64,000 nucleotides of DNA from contig CANBNG010000011.1 in the NCBI GenBank assembly GCA_947370975.1, forward strand, positions 78,733-142,732. The letters are read 5' to 3'. Below are positions 25,355-33,000 of this stretch, in pieces. Both the position numbers and the translations under genes were made by a program. The DNA comes from Beijerinckiaceae bacterium (lineage in GTDB: Bacteria > Pseudomonadota > Alphaproteobacteria > Rhizobiales > Beijerinckiaceae). Position 1 is the stretch's first letter. Each line of letters starts with the position of its first letter. Under the pieces are notes generated by a model. The model worked only from the letters and a program-made list of their open reading frames with translations. It was not told where the DNA came from and ran no database searches.

Positions 25355-25386
25355 TTAACCTTAAGTTAAGGTTAATTTTTCCTTAA
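25355..25386 (-). promoter_or_regulatory. Three overlapping CtrA-type boxes (TTAA-N7-TTAA)
   Basis: TTAA occurs at 25355, 25361, 25366, 25372 and 25383. Pairs 25355/25366, 25361/25372 and 25372/25383 each have the exact 11-bp spacing of the CtrA consensus. The first two form the perfect inverted repeat TTAACCTTAA-G-TTAAGGTTAA. The array lies 65-96 bp upstream of the outer-membrane protein start. Confidence 0.75.
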
Positions 25387-25491
25387 GATCAGGAGCAAAT
25401 TCTAGACGGGGTTCGACTTTTTGGTCAGGCAGTTACAACCCGCCTAGCGCGAGACTGAACCGCGCCCGCAAAAAGCGCGGCGCGGCCCGGA

Positions 25492-26850
25492 TCATTCCGC
25501 GGCGACCGAATCAGGCACGCGGCGCAGCGCCTCGCAGACCGAATCGACGGCAGCTTCGACCTCGGCTTTGTCCTCCCCCTCGCCCATCACGCGGATGAGC
25601 GGCTCGGTGCCGGACGGCCGGATGACGAGCCGGCCGGTCGCGCCCAGCATGGCTTCTGCGTCCTTGATCGCCGCCTGCACCTTGGCGTCCGCCAACGGCG
25701 CGCCGCCCGTGAAGCGCACATTTTTCAAAAGCTGCGGATAGGGCTCGAAGCGATGGCAGATTTCGCTCACCGGTCGGCCCTGACGTTTGACGACAGCCAG
25801 AATTTGCAGCGCCGCCACGAGCCCGTCGCCCGTCGTTGTGTAATCGGACAGGATGATATGGCCCGATTGCTCGCCGCCCAGATTATAACCGTCTTCGCGC
25901 ATGCGCTCGAGCACATAGCGATCCCCGACCGCCGTGCGCGCCAGGCTCAGGCCGAGACTTTCCAGATGTCGCTCGAGACCGAGGTTCGACATGATGGTGG
26001 CGACAATGCCGGGGCGCGACAGGAGCCCGTCCTGCTGCCAGCTTTCGGCAATGACCGCCATCAGCTGATCGCCATCGACCAGATGACCGCGTTCATCGAC
26101 AATGAGCACGCGGTCCGCGTCGCCATCGAGCGCAATGCCGATATCAGCCCGCATTTCGCGCACTTTATCGATCAGCGCTGCGGGCGCGGTGGAGCCGACT
26201 TCGTGGTTGATGTTGAAACCGTCGGGCTCGACGCCAATGGCGAAGACTTCTGCGCCGAGTTCCCAAAGCGCTTCGGGCGCCGCCTTGTAGCCCGCGCCAT
26301 TGGCGCAATCGACAACGATGCGCAGGCCTTCGAGCGACAGGTTGCGCGGCAATGTGCGCTTGGCAAATTCGATATAGCGCGCGCGCACATCGTCAACGCG
26401 CCGTGCACGCCCAAGAGCGCGCGAGGTCGCAAGTTGCGGCCCGAGATCTGAATCGAGCAGCTTCTCGATTTCCTGCTCGACCTCGTCCGACAATTTGAAC
26501 CCGTCGGGACCAAACAACTTGATTCCATTATCCGCGAAGGGATTATGCGAGGCTGAAATCATCACGCCGACATCGGCGCGCATGGAACGCGTGAGCATGG
26601 CAACCGCAGGTGTGGGCACCGGGCCAAGCAGCAGAACATCCATGCCGACCGAGGTGAAGCCCCCGACCATGGCATATTCGATCATATAGCCCGACAGCCG
26701 CGTATCCTTGCCGATGACGACCCGGTGGCGATGCTCGCCACGCTGGAAAGCCAGGCCCGTCGCCTGCCCGACCTTCATGGCCAGTTCGGGCGTGATCAGA
26801 CCATTGGCCTTGCCGCGGATTCCGTCCGTCCCGAAATATTTGCGTCCCAT
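25492..26850 (-). CDS. glmM: Phosphoglucosamine mutase
   Basis: 452 residues from the ATG at 26850 (MGRKYFGTDGIRGKAN). Interconverts glucosamine-6-P and glucosamine-1-P for UDP-GlcNAc, hence peptidoglycan and LPS. Seen: the phosphoserine loop ISASHNPFADNGIK, the metal loop DGDADR, GEQSGHI and the C-terminal phosphate site RPSGTEPLIRVM. In many rhizobia it follows ftsH; here it stands alone about 12 kb away and on the other strand. Confidence 0.96.
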   Translation of the reverse strand: MGRKYFGTDGIRGKANGLITPELAMKVGQATGLAFQRGEHRHRVVIGKDTRLSGYMIEYAMVGGFTSVGMDVLLLGPVPTPAVAMLTRSMRADVGVMISASHNPFADNGIKLFGPDGFKLSDEVEQEIEKLLDSDLGPQLATSRALGRARRVDDVRARYIEFAKRTLPRNLSLEGLRIVVDCANGAGYKAAPEALWELGAEVFAIGVEPDGFNINHEVGSTAPAALIDKVREMRADIGIALDGDADRVLIVDERGHLVDGDQLMAVIAESWQQDGLLSRPGIVATIMSNLGLERHLESLGLSLARTAVGDRYVLERMREDGYNLGGEQSGHIILSDYTTTGDGLVAALQILAVVKRQGRPVSEICHRFEPYPQLLKNVRFTGGAPLADAKVQAAIKDAEAMLGATGRLVIRPSGTEPLIRVMGEGEDKAEVEAAVDSVCEALRRVPDSVAAE

Positions 26851-26992
26851 CAAGCTTTTCCCGAGAGATGCCGAGCGGCATTGGCGCCGCGAAAAGCCCG
26901 ATGCAACGGGCCAGTGTCAAGCCGAACCGGAGCGCGGAGCAAAGCCCGCGCCCGGGACTGGCAAAGTTGCCTGCATGAATCTACAAGGCCTC

Positions 26993-27349
26993 ATGCGCAT
27001 TTACCACAACCCCGCCTGCGGCACGTCCCGCACCGTCCTCGGATTGATCCGCTCAGCTGGGATTGAGCCCGAGATTGTCGAATATCTCAAGACCCCACTC
27101 GACCGCGTGGGGCTGACAGAGCTGCTCGGCCAGCTTGGCCTTGGGCCCAAGGAGATCCTGCGCCGCAAGGGCACGACGCTAGAAACCCTCGGCCTTGATG
27201 AAGCTGGCATGTCGGACGCGGCGGTTCTTGATGCCATTCTCGCCCATCCGATCCTGATGGAGCGTCCCATCGTAGTTGTGGACGCAGACGCCCGCATCTG
27301 CCGCCCGGCAGAGCGCGTGGAGCCCTTCCTCAATGCAGGAAAGAGCTGA
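26993..27349 (+). CDS. ArsC-family (glutaredoxin-linked) arsenate reductase-like protein
   Basis: 118 residues from the ATG at 26993, preceded by AAGG; an ATG at 26975 would add six residues. Seen: YHNPACGTSRTVLGLI with the single redox Cys near residue 8, RKGTTLETLGL and the conserved HPILMERPIVV. Family members reduce arsenate with glutaredoxin, while close relatives of unknown role are widespread. No arsB or arsR lies nearby. It is divergent from glmM and its end overlaps the convergent TSUP gene by 20 bp. Confidence 0.85.
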   Translation: MRIYHNPACGTSRTVLGLIRSAGIEPEIVEYLKTPLDRVGLTELLGQLGLGPKEILRRKGTTLETLGLDEAGMSDAAVLDAILAHPILMERPIVVVDADARICRPAERVEPFLNAGKS

Positions 27350-28109
27350 CGACAGGCAAGCTGAGCAGGGCCGAGATCGCGATCAACACGAAAGCGGCCT
27401 GACGATATTGCTTGTCACTTGAGCCGCGAAACACCCGCCCACCCAGATAAAGCCCCAGCGCATAAAGGGGTGCGGCCAGCAGCGCGTAGGACACCGCCTC
27501 GAAGGTGAACATGCCGCGCAGGTAATAGGCGGCGTCGGTGCCGAGCGCCGCCAGCGCATAATAGACCATGATATTGGCCCGCACTGTAGCCGCCGAGCTG
27601 CGGCTGCCCAGCCAATAGGCGATGATCGCCGGGCCCGACACGCCCGCGGCCGCTCCCAACACGCCACCCACCACACCAACGCCAAAGGAGACGACCGCGT
27701 GCGGCTCCTTCTGATAGCGCCAGCCCGAGACGAGCACGCCGAGCATAGCCAGCACCATGAGGCCGGTGCCCCAGCGCAGGATGACCGGGTCGGTATTGGC
27801 GAGAATCCACGCACCAAACGGCGTCGCGATCCAGCTGCCGATCAGCATGGGCATGACTTCGAGCATGCTGGCGCGGCGGATCAGCTTCAGCCCGTAGGGC
27901 ATGGCCGTGCAAAGATCGACCAGATAGAAAACCGGCACGCCGAGCCGGGGCCCAAGCAGGGCCGAGGCCATGGGGATGAAGATCAACGCGCCGCCAAAGC
28001 CCGAAAAGCCACGCACGAGCCCGGCGATCAGCACCACGGCGACGAGAAACCAGGTCCGTCCCTGCGTGAGCACGTCACCCAGCGCCGCGATGCTCGCGCT
28101 CTCGATCAT
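27330..28109 (-). CDS. TSUP-family membrane permease (TauE/SafE type)
   Basis: 259 residues from the ATG at 28109, which has an AGGAG site; an upstream in-frame start at 28163 is less likely. Seven or eight hydrophobic segments are visible, with the family blocks GLVRGFSGFGGALIFIP near the N-terminus and GVVGGVLGAAAGVSGPAIIAYWL in the middle. Such permeases export or import sulfite, sulfoacetate or organosulfur compounds; the substrate here is unknown. Divergent from ruvC. Confidence 0.88.
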   Translation of the reverse strand: MIESASIAALGDVLTQGRTWFLVAVVLIAGLVRGFSGFGGALIFIPMASALLGPRLGVPVFYLVDLCTAMPYGLKLIRRASMLEVMPMLIGSWIATPFGAWILANTDPVILRWGTGLMVLAMLGVLVSGWRYQKEPHAVVSFGVGVVGGVLGAAAGVSGPAIIAYWLGSRSSAATVRANIMVYYALAALGTDAAYYLRGMFTFEAVSYALLAAPLYALGLYLGGRVFRGSSDKQYRQAAFVLIAISALLSLPVVSSFLH

Positions 28110-28211
28110 CAGAACTCCTGGCAGGAAGGGAGTGGCGGATTGCGTCAGGTAGAGGGACGCCAATTGGGGACGCCGCTGGCGGCGCCGCTGCGGCGGGGAT
28201 AATCAGATTAC

Positions 28212-28730
28212 ATGAGTTTGCAACCGATTCGAATCCTCGGCATCGATCCTGGCCTGCGCAACACGGGCTGGGGAATCGTTGATTCGCTCGGTTCCCGGTT
28301 GTCCTTCGTCGCCTGCGGCACTGTGCGTTCCGATGGCACGCTGTCTCTGGGCGACCGGCTTCGGCAATTGCACGACGGCCTGACGAGTATTGTCCACGCG
28401 CATATGCCCCATGAAGCGGCGGTGGAGGAGACCTTCGTCAACCGCGATCCGCAATCGGCCCTGAAACTTGGCCAGGCGCGCGGCATTGCCCTGCTCGTGC
28501 CCTCGCTGGCGGGTCTTCCGGTTGCCGAATATGCCGCCAATCTCGTCAAGAAAACCGTGACCGGCGCGGGCCATGCCGAAAAGGCGCAGGTCGCCATGAT
28601 GATCAAGGTGCTCCTGCCCCGCAGCGATGCCAGCTCGCCCGATGCGGCCGATGCGCTGGCGGTCGCCATCTGTCACGCGCAACATCGCGCGTCACGCAAG
28701 CTTGCAGCCTCACTTAAAGAGCGGGCATGA
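28212..28730 (+). CDS. ruvC: Holliday junction endonuclease RuvC
   Basis: 172 residues. Resolves Holliday junctions with RuvAB. Catalytic acidic residues appear in ILGIDPGLRNTGWG (first Asp), AVEETFVNR (Glu) and SPDAADALAVAICHA (paired Asp). First gene of the ruvCAB run. No clear ribosome site before the ATG. In many relatives yebC precedes it; here yebC is at 49 kb. Confidence 0.96.
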   Translation: MSLQPIRILGIDPGLRNTGWGIVDSLGSRLSFVACGTVRSDGTLSLGDRLRQLHDGLTSIVHAHMPHEAAVEETFVNRDPQSALKLGQARGIALLVPSLAGLPVAEYAANLVKKTVTGAGHAEKAQVAMMIKVLLPRSDASSPDAADALAVAICHAQHRASRKLAASLKERA

Positions 28731-28761
28731 TGCTTTCACTCAATCGCAGGCAGACGCAAAG

Positions 28762-29376
28762 ATGATCGGCAAGCTCAAGGGCGTCATCGATTCCTACGCG
28801 GAAGACCACGTCATTCTCGATGTGCATGGCGTCGGCTATGTGGTGCAATGCTCGACGCGCACGCTGCAAAAGCTGCCGCGCCCGGGCGAGGCGGCGACGC
28901 TGGCGATTGAAACACAGGTGCGCGAGGACGCGATCCGCCTGTTTGGTTTCTCCTCCGATTCAGAGCGCGACTGGTTCCGCCTGTTGCAGAGCGTGCAGGG
29001 TGTGGGCTCGAAAGTCGCGCTGGCCATTCTCGGCATTCTGCCGCCCTCGGATCTGACAAGCGCCATTGCCTTGCAGGACAAGGCCGCAATCGCCCGCACG
29101 CCGGGTGTGGGCCCGAAACTGGCGCAGCGCATCGTTATCGAATTGAAGGACAAGGCCCCGGCCTTCGGGTCCGTGGACCCCACGCTCGCCCGGCTCTCGG
29201 GCGAGGAAGCAACCAGCGCGCCCAAGCCCGTGCAGGATGCGATTTCCGCGCTCGTCAATCTTGGCTATGGACGTCCGCAGGCAGCCGCGGCCGTCGCCGC
29301 CAGCGTCACGGCGCTGGGCGAGAACGCGGAGACGAGCGCTTTGATCCGGCGCGGCCTGAAGGAGCTGGCGCAGTGA
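28762..29376 (+). CDS. ruvA: Holliday junction DNA helicase subunit RuvA
   Basis: 204 residues from the ATG at 28762, where family similarity starts (MIGKLKGVIDSYAEDHVIL). Binds the four-way junction as a tetramer. Seen: OB-fold domain I, two helix-hairpin-helix motifs (VQGVGSKVALAIL and TPGVGPKLAQRIVIELKDK), and a C-terminal RuvB-binding domain (AISALVNLGYGRPQAAAAV). It lies 31 bp after ruvC. Confidence 0.96.
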   Translation: MIGKLKGVIDSYAEDHVILDVHGVGYVVQCSTRTLQKLPRPGEAATLAIETQVREDAIRLFGFSSDSERDWFRLLQSVQGVGSKVALAILGILPPSDLTSAIALQDKAAIARTPGVGPKLAQRIVIELKDKAPAFGSVDPTLARLSGEEATSAPKPVQDAISALVNLGYGRPQAAAAVAASVTALGENAETSALIRRGLKELAQ

Positions 29377-29474
29377 CAGGCTTGGCCCAGGGCTCGAAGG
29401 CCTACATCGAACGCCATCGTCGTGATTTAATTTTTGTATATACAAAAATGAGTCCAGAGGCCCGCTCATCATGA
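29373..29474 (+). CDS. Possible 33-residue ORF bridging ruvA and ruvB
   Basis: A GTG overlapping the ruvA stop (GTGA) opens a frame whose TGA overlaps the ruvB start (ATGA), filling the gap exactly. The peptide contains KAYIERHRRDLIFVYTK. Both overlaps have the form used for translational coupling. It resembles no family I recognise, it has no ribosome site of its own, and the arrangement could be chance. Confidence 0.25.
   Translation: MTGLAQGSKAYIERHRRDLIFVYTKMSPEARSS
29430..29449. promoter_or_regulatory. 20-bp perfect palindrome in the ruvA-ruvB gap
   Basis: ATTTTTGTATATACAAAAAT is fully self-complementary and nearly all A/T in a GC-rich setting, 22 bp before ruvB. Its centre TTGTATATACAA resembles GntR-type operators. 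It could be a repressor site, an internal ruvB promoter element or a small RNA hairpin. Confidence 0.6.
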
Positions 29475-30511
29475 CCGACAATCCACGCCTCGTCTCGGCT
29501 GAAAAGCGCGGCGACGATACGGACGCCTCGATCCGCCCGCTGTCGTTGCTCGATTTCACAGGGCAGGAAGCGGCGCGGAAAAATCTGAAGGTCTTCATCG
29601 AAGCGGCCAAGGCGCGCGGTGATGCGCTCGATCATGTGCTTTTTGTCGGGCCACCCGGCCTTGGCAAGACGACGCTCGCGCAGATTGTCGCGCGCGAGCT
29701 TGGCGTGAATTTCCGTTCGACCTCGGGGCCTGTCATCGCCAAGGCCGGCGATCTGGCCGCCCAGCTCACCAATCTCGAAGAGCGCGACGTGCTTTTCATC
29801 GATGAAATCCATCGCCTCAATCCGGCGGTGGAAGAAATTCTCTATCCGGCAATGGAGGATTTCCAGCTCGATCTCATCATCGGCGAGGGCCCCGCGGCGC
29901 GCTCCGTCAAGATCGATCTCGCCAAATTCACGCTTGTGGGCGCAACCACGCGCGCAGGCCTGCTGACGACCCCGCTACGCGATCGTTTCGGCATTCCGAT
30001 CCGGCTGAACTTCTACACCGTGCCCGAACTCCAATCGATTGTTGCGCGCGGTGCGCGCGTGCTTGGCATTCCGATGACGGAGGATGGCGCGAACGAGATT
30101 GCACGGCGTGCGCGCGGCACCCCGCGCATTGCGGGGCGCCTGCTGCGCCGGGTGCGCGATTTCGCCATTGTCGATGGCGACGCCACCGTCACGCGCCAGG
30201 TTGCAGATGGGGCGCTGCGCGCGCTCGATGTCGATTCCATCGGCCTCGACATGATGGACCGGCGCTATCTCGACACGGTGGCGCTGAAATTCGGCGGCGG
30301 GCCGGTCGGCATCGAAACCATCGCGGCCTCGCTCTCGGAACCGCGCGACGCCATCGAAGACATCATCGAGCCCTATCTCCTGCAGCAGGGCTTCATCCAG
30401 CGCACGCCGCGCGGACGCATCCTGACACCGACCGCTTTCGCGCATCTGGGGCTAGATGCGCCCAAACTCGAAGCGCCACAATTGGGCCTGTTCAACGGGC
30501 AGGACGAGTGA
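29471..30511 (+). CDS. ruvB: Holliday junction branch migration ATPase RuvB
   Basis: 346 residues. AAA+ motor that drives branch migration with RuvA. Seen: Walker A GPPGLGKTTLA, Walker B FIDEIHRLNP, sensor 1 LVGATTRAG, arginine region RDRFGIPIRLNFY and the C-terminal winged helix with RTPRGR. An AGAGG site lies 10 nt upstream. It ends the ruv run; a toxin-antitoxin pair follows. Confidence 0.97.
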   Translation: MTDNPRLVSAEKRGDDTDASIRPLSLLDFTGQEAARKNLKVFIEAAKARGDALDHVLFVGPPGLGKTTLAQIVARELGVNFRSTSGPVIAKAGDLAAQLTNLEERDVLFIDEIHRLNPAVEEILYPAMEDFQLDLIIGEGPAARSVKIDLAKFTLVGATTRAGLLTTPLRDRFGIPIRLNFYTVPELQSIVARGARVLGIPMTEDGANEIARRARGTPRIAGRLLRRVRDFAIVDGDATVTRQVADGALRALDVDSIGLDMMDRRYLDTVALKFGGGPVGIETIAASLSEPRDAIEDIIEPYLLQQGFIQRTPRGRILTPTAFAHLGLDAPKLEAPQLGLFNGQDE

Positions 30512-30558
30512 GGCAGAGACGGGTGAGGCGGACTTGCAGAATGCAAGCTTGCCGACTA

Positions 30559-30572
30559 GGTTACATGTAACC
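30559..30572. promoter_or_regulatory. Candidate MazEF autoregulatory operator
   Basis: Perfect 14-bp palindrome GGTTACATGTAACC, 16 nt before the mazE start. TTGCAG at 30534-30539 and TAGGTT at 30557-30562, 17 bp apart, make a plausible promoter whose -10 overlaps the palindrome. A second small palindrome CTTGCA-gaa-TGCAAG (30533-30547) overlaps the -35. Confidence 0.65.
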
Positions 30573-30588
30573 GTGCCCGAGGCCTGCC

Positions 30589-30834
30589 ATGACTGCACCC
30601 AGGAAGACGTCCAGCGACGATGAGACCCGCAAGCTGGCAGCTCGCCGGAAGGCGGATGCGTTTCGTGAGCGGCAGCGCGCGAAGGGCCTCCGTCTGGTTC
30701 AGCTCTGGCTACCAGACACCCGCACATCGGCCTTCCGGGATGAAGCGCAGCGTCAATCGCGCGCGGTCGCGACCGCCAAGGATCGCGAAGAGCAAGACTT
30801 CATCGATTCGATTTCGGAAATTTGGACGAAATGA
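30589..30834 (+). CDS. mazE: MazE-family antitoxin (DUF3018-like)
   Basis: 81 residues. Highly charged N-terminus (TRKLAARRKADAFRERQRAKG), then a LRLVQLWLPDTRTSAF segment typical of the DUF3018/MazE-like antitoxins, and a C-terminal acidic tail (EEQDFIDSISEIWTK) that likely wraps the toxin. Its stop overlaps the toxin start (ATGA). A palindromic operator precedes it. Confidence 0.85.
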   Translation: MTAPRKTSSDDETRKLAARRKADAFRERQRAKGLRLVQLWLPDTRTSAFRDEAQRQSRAVATAKDREEQDFIDSISEIWTK

Positions 30835-31190
30835 AGCGCGGCGAGGTCTGGACCGTTTCGGGCACGACCGACTATGCGGGCAAGCCGCGTCCCGTGGTCA
30901 TCGTTCAGGATGATTGTTTCAGCGAAACTGAGTCGCTCACAATTTGTTTGGTGACCAGCATAGACACCTATGCGCCCTTCATCCGGATCGCCATCGAGCC
31001 AAGCGAGAGCAACGGCCTGCGTCTTCCTTCGCGCCTCATGACCGACAAGATCGCGACCGTCCCCAAATCCAAGCTCGGGAAGAAGATCGGGCGATTGAGT
31101 GCGGCCGATATGGGCAGAATGAGCCGGTCCATCATCACTTTTCTTGGTCTGGGCGAACCCGGACCCGCCGTATTGGAGACGAGCGAGTGA
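30831..31190 (+). CDS. mazF: MazF/PemK-family endoribonuclease toxin
   Basis: 119 residues. Opens MKRGEVWTVSGTTDYAGKPRPVVIVQ, the MazF fold with the conserved GEVW and KPRPVVIVQ; later SRLMTDKIATVPKSKLGKKIGRLS matches the second catalytic region. MazF toxins cut mRNA at short motifs. The start overlaps the antitoxin stop and its own stop overlaps the ybgC start (GTGA). The pair therefore sits inside the ruvB-ybgC junction of a core operon, unusual for a toxin-antitoxin module. Confidence 0.9.
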   Translation: MKRGEVWTVSGTTDYAGKPRPVVIVQDDCFSETESLTICLVTSIDTYAPFIRIAIEPSESNGLRLPSRLMTDKIATVPKSKLGKKIGRLSAADMGRMSRSIITFLGLGEPGPAVLETSE

Positions 31191-31600
31191 CACCTCCGCC
31201 CTCCCCCCACGCCTTCCCCGTCCGCGTTTATTACGAAGACACGGATTTTTCCGGTGTCGTCTATCACGCCTCTTATCTGCGGTTCATGGAGCGTGGCCGC
31301 ACCGAGATGCTGCGCGCGCGCGATGTTCATCAGGGCGCGATTCATGCGGGGGACGCGGAGATCCGTTTCGGCTTTGCCGTGCGCGCCATGCAGATCGATT
31401 TTCTGCGGCCTGCCCGGATGGACGATCTGCTCACCATCGAGACATCGGTCGTTGAAATCGGCGGCGCATCAATGGAGCTGGCGCAGGCCGTGAAGCGGGG
31501 CGAAGAGACGCTCGCAACAGCGCTCGTGCGAATCGCCTGTGTGGCGGATAGTCGCCCCTGCCGCATTCCTGCCGCGATCCGCGCCAGTCTCGGCGTTTGA
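31187..31600 (+). CDS. ybgC: Acyl-CoA thioesterase YbgC of the Tol-Pal cluster
   Basis: 137 residues from a GTG that overlaps the mazF stop. Hotdog-fold thioesterase. Seen: RVYYEDTDFSGVVYHASYLRFMERGRTEML with the catalytic Asp of the 4HBT family. It is the standard first gene of the tol-pal operon. No independent ribosome site is obvious, so it may depend on coupling to mazF translation. Confidence 0.93.
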   Translation: MTPPPSPHAFPVRVYYEDTDFSGVVYHASYLRFMERGRTEMLRARDVHQGAIHAGDAEIRFGFAVRAMQIDFLRPARMDDLLTIETSVVEIGGASMELAQAVKRGEETLATALVRIACVADSRPCRIPAAIRASLGV

Positions 31601-31793
31601 GCCCTCCCGGGCGCGGTGCAGTGCAACAGCGCTAACCCGATGTTAACCTTGAACAAGGATTAACTGGCACTGGCCAAAGGCCTGTCGCTGCGTTGCGTTG
31701 CCGGCAAGCCCCAGAATTGACCGATTTGGCGCAGAGGACAAGCCCGGGCGCGAGGCTTGCCTGCTGATGCCGATCGAGCGAAGGACGGATCGA
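31601..31793 (+). promoter_or_regulatory. ybgC-tolQ intergenic region with possible CtrA box
   Basis: 193 bp without a gene. CTAA-N7-TTAAC at 31632-31647 differs from the CtrA consensus by one base. TTAACCTTG and CAAGGATTAA at 31643-31663 form an imperfect inverted repeat. An internal tol promoter here is plausible. Confidence 0.4.
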
Positions 31794-32522
31794 ATGAACC
31801 CTGCCGACATTGCTTCCGACGCGCTGGCTGCGTCGACCGAGGTTTCCTTCTGGCACATGTTCTGGGGCGCGCATTTCGTCGTCAAGGCGGTAATGGTGGG
31901 CCTCCTGGCGGCCTCCCTCTGGAGCTGGTCGATCATCATCAACAAATTCGTCCTGCTCAATCAGGCCAAGACTTCGATGGATCGCTTCGAGGAAAGCTTC
32001 TGGTCCGGCAATTCGCTGGAAGATCTCTATGCCAGCCTCTCGACCCGTCCGACCACCGCGATGGCGAGCCTGTTTGTGGCTGCCATGCGCGAATGGAAGC
32101 GCTCGTTCTCGACCGCAAGCTCCTCCTTCATGGGCTTGCAGGCGCGCATCGAGAAAGTGCTCGACGTGTCGATCGCACGCGAAGTCGAACGGCTTGAATC
32201 CAACCTTCTCGTTCTGGCCTCGGTTGCATCCGCCGGCCCCTTCGTTGGCCTGTTTGGCACGGTGTGGGGCATCATGAGCTCGTTCCGCTCGATTGCCGCC
32301 TCCAAGAATACATCGCTCGCCGTGGTCGCGCCCGGCATTGCCGAGGCGCTTTTTGCAACGGCCATCGGCCTGTTTGCCGCCATTCCGGCGCTGATCTTCT
32401 ACAACATCCTGTCTGGCAAGGTCGCGCGCTCGCAGGCGCGCATGGAGAGTTTCGCGGACGAATTCTCGTCCATTCTCTCGCGCCAGATCGACAATCACGT
32501 CGGCCGCGACCGCGCCGCCTGA
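31794..32522 (+). CDS. tolQ: Tol-Pal proton channel subunit TolQ
   Basis: 242 residues from the ATG at 31794, with AAGGA upstream. Inner-membrane proton channel with TolR that powers outer-membrane constriction at division. Three membrane segments: near 25-45 (VVKAVMVGLLAASLWSWSII), near 140-160 (ASAGPFVGLFGTVWGIM) and near 180-205 (ALFATAIGLFAAIPALIFYN). The family signature GLFGTVWGIM is intact. Confidence 0.96.
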   Translation: MNPADIASDALAASTEVSFWHMFWGAHFVVKAVMVGLLAASLWSWSIIINKFVLLNQAKTSMDRFEESFWSGNSLEDLYASLSTRPTTAMASLFVAAMREWKRSFSTASSSFMGLQARIEKVLDVSIAREVERLESNLLVLASVASAGPFVGLFGTVWGIMSSFRSIAASKNTSLAVVAPGIAEALFATAIGLFAAIPALIFYNILSGKVARSQARMESFADEFSSILSRQIDNHVGRDRAA

Positions 32523-32543
32523 CACAGACCAGAGGAACACCCG

Positions 32544-32990
32544 ATGGGAATGTCAGTAGGAGCGGGCGCAAAAGGCGGACGCCGCAGACGCGGCGTGCCC
32601 CGCTATGGCGCCATGGCCGAAATCAACATGACGCCGTTCATCGACGTCATGCTCGTTCTGCTCATCATTTTCATGGTGGCCGCACCCTTGCTGGCCACCG
32701 GCGTGCCGATCGACCTGCCGCAAACCAAAGCCGCGGCGCTCAATATCGACCAGAAGCCGCTCTCCGTCGCCATTGACGAGAAAGGTGCGCTTTATCTGGC
32801 CGATCAGCCCGTCACCATCGAAGCCCTGCCCGAACGGCTCGCAGCCCTTGCCTCAGCTGGCTATGACGAGCGCATCTATGTGCGCGGCGCCAAGGGCGTG
32901 AATTACGGCCGCGTGGCCGAAGTCATGTCGATCATCACCGTTGCCGGCTACAAGAAGGTCGCTTTGGTGACGGAGCAGGAAAGGAAGTGA
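32544..32990 (+). CDS. tolR: Tol-Pal proton channel subunit TolR
   Basis: 148 residues. One membrane helix near 30-55 with the proton-carrying Asp in NMTPFIDVMLVLLIIFM, then a periplasmic domain ending VALVTEQERK. The basic start GGRRRRG lies in the cytoplasm. 21 bp after tolQ. Confidence 0.96.
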   Translation: MGMSVGAGAKGGRRRRGVPRYGAMAEINMTPFIDVMLVLLIIFMVAAPLLATGVPIDLPQTKAAALNIDQKPLSVAIDEKGALYLADQPVTIEALPERLAALASAGYDERIYVRGAKGVNYGRVAEVMSIITVAGYKKVALVTEQERK

Positions 32991-33000
32991 GCCCCGCGCC

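Noticed and set aside
23404..25386. 660-codon frame antisense to serC and the outer-membrane protein
   Set aside because: It crosses two well-supported genes and their intergenic leader and shows no motif.
26993..27349. An arsenic-resistance operon
   Set aside because: Single ArsC-family gene without arsB, arsR or acr3; the neighbours are glmM and a TSUP permease.
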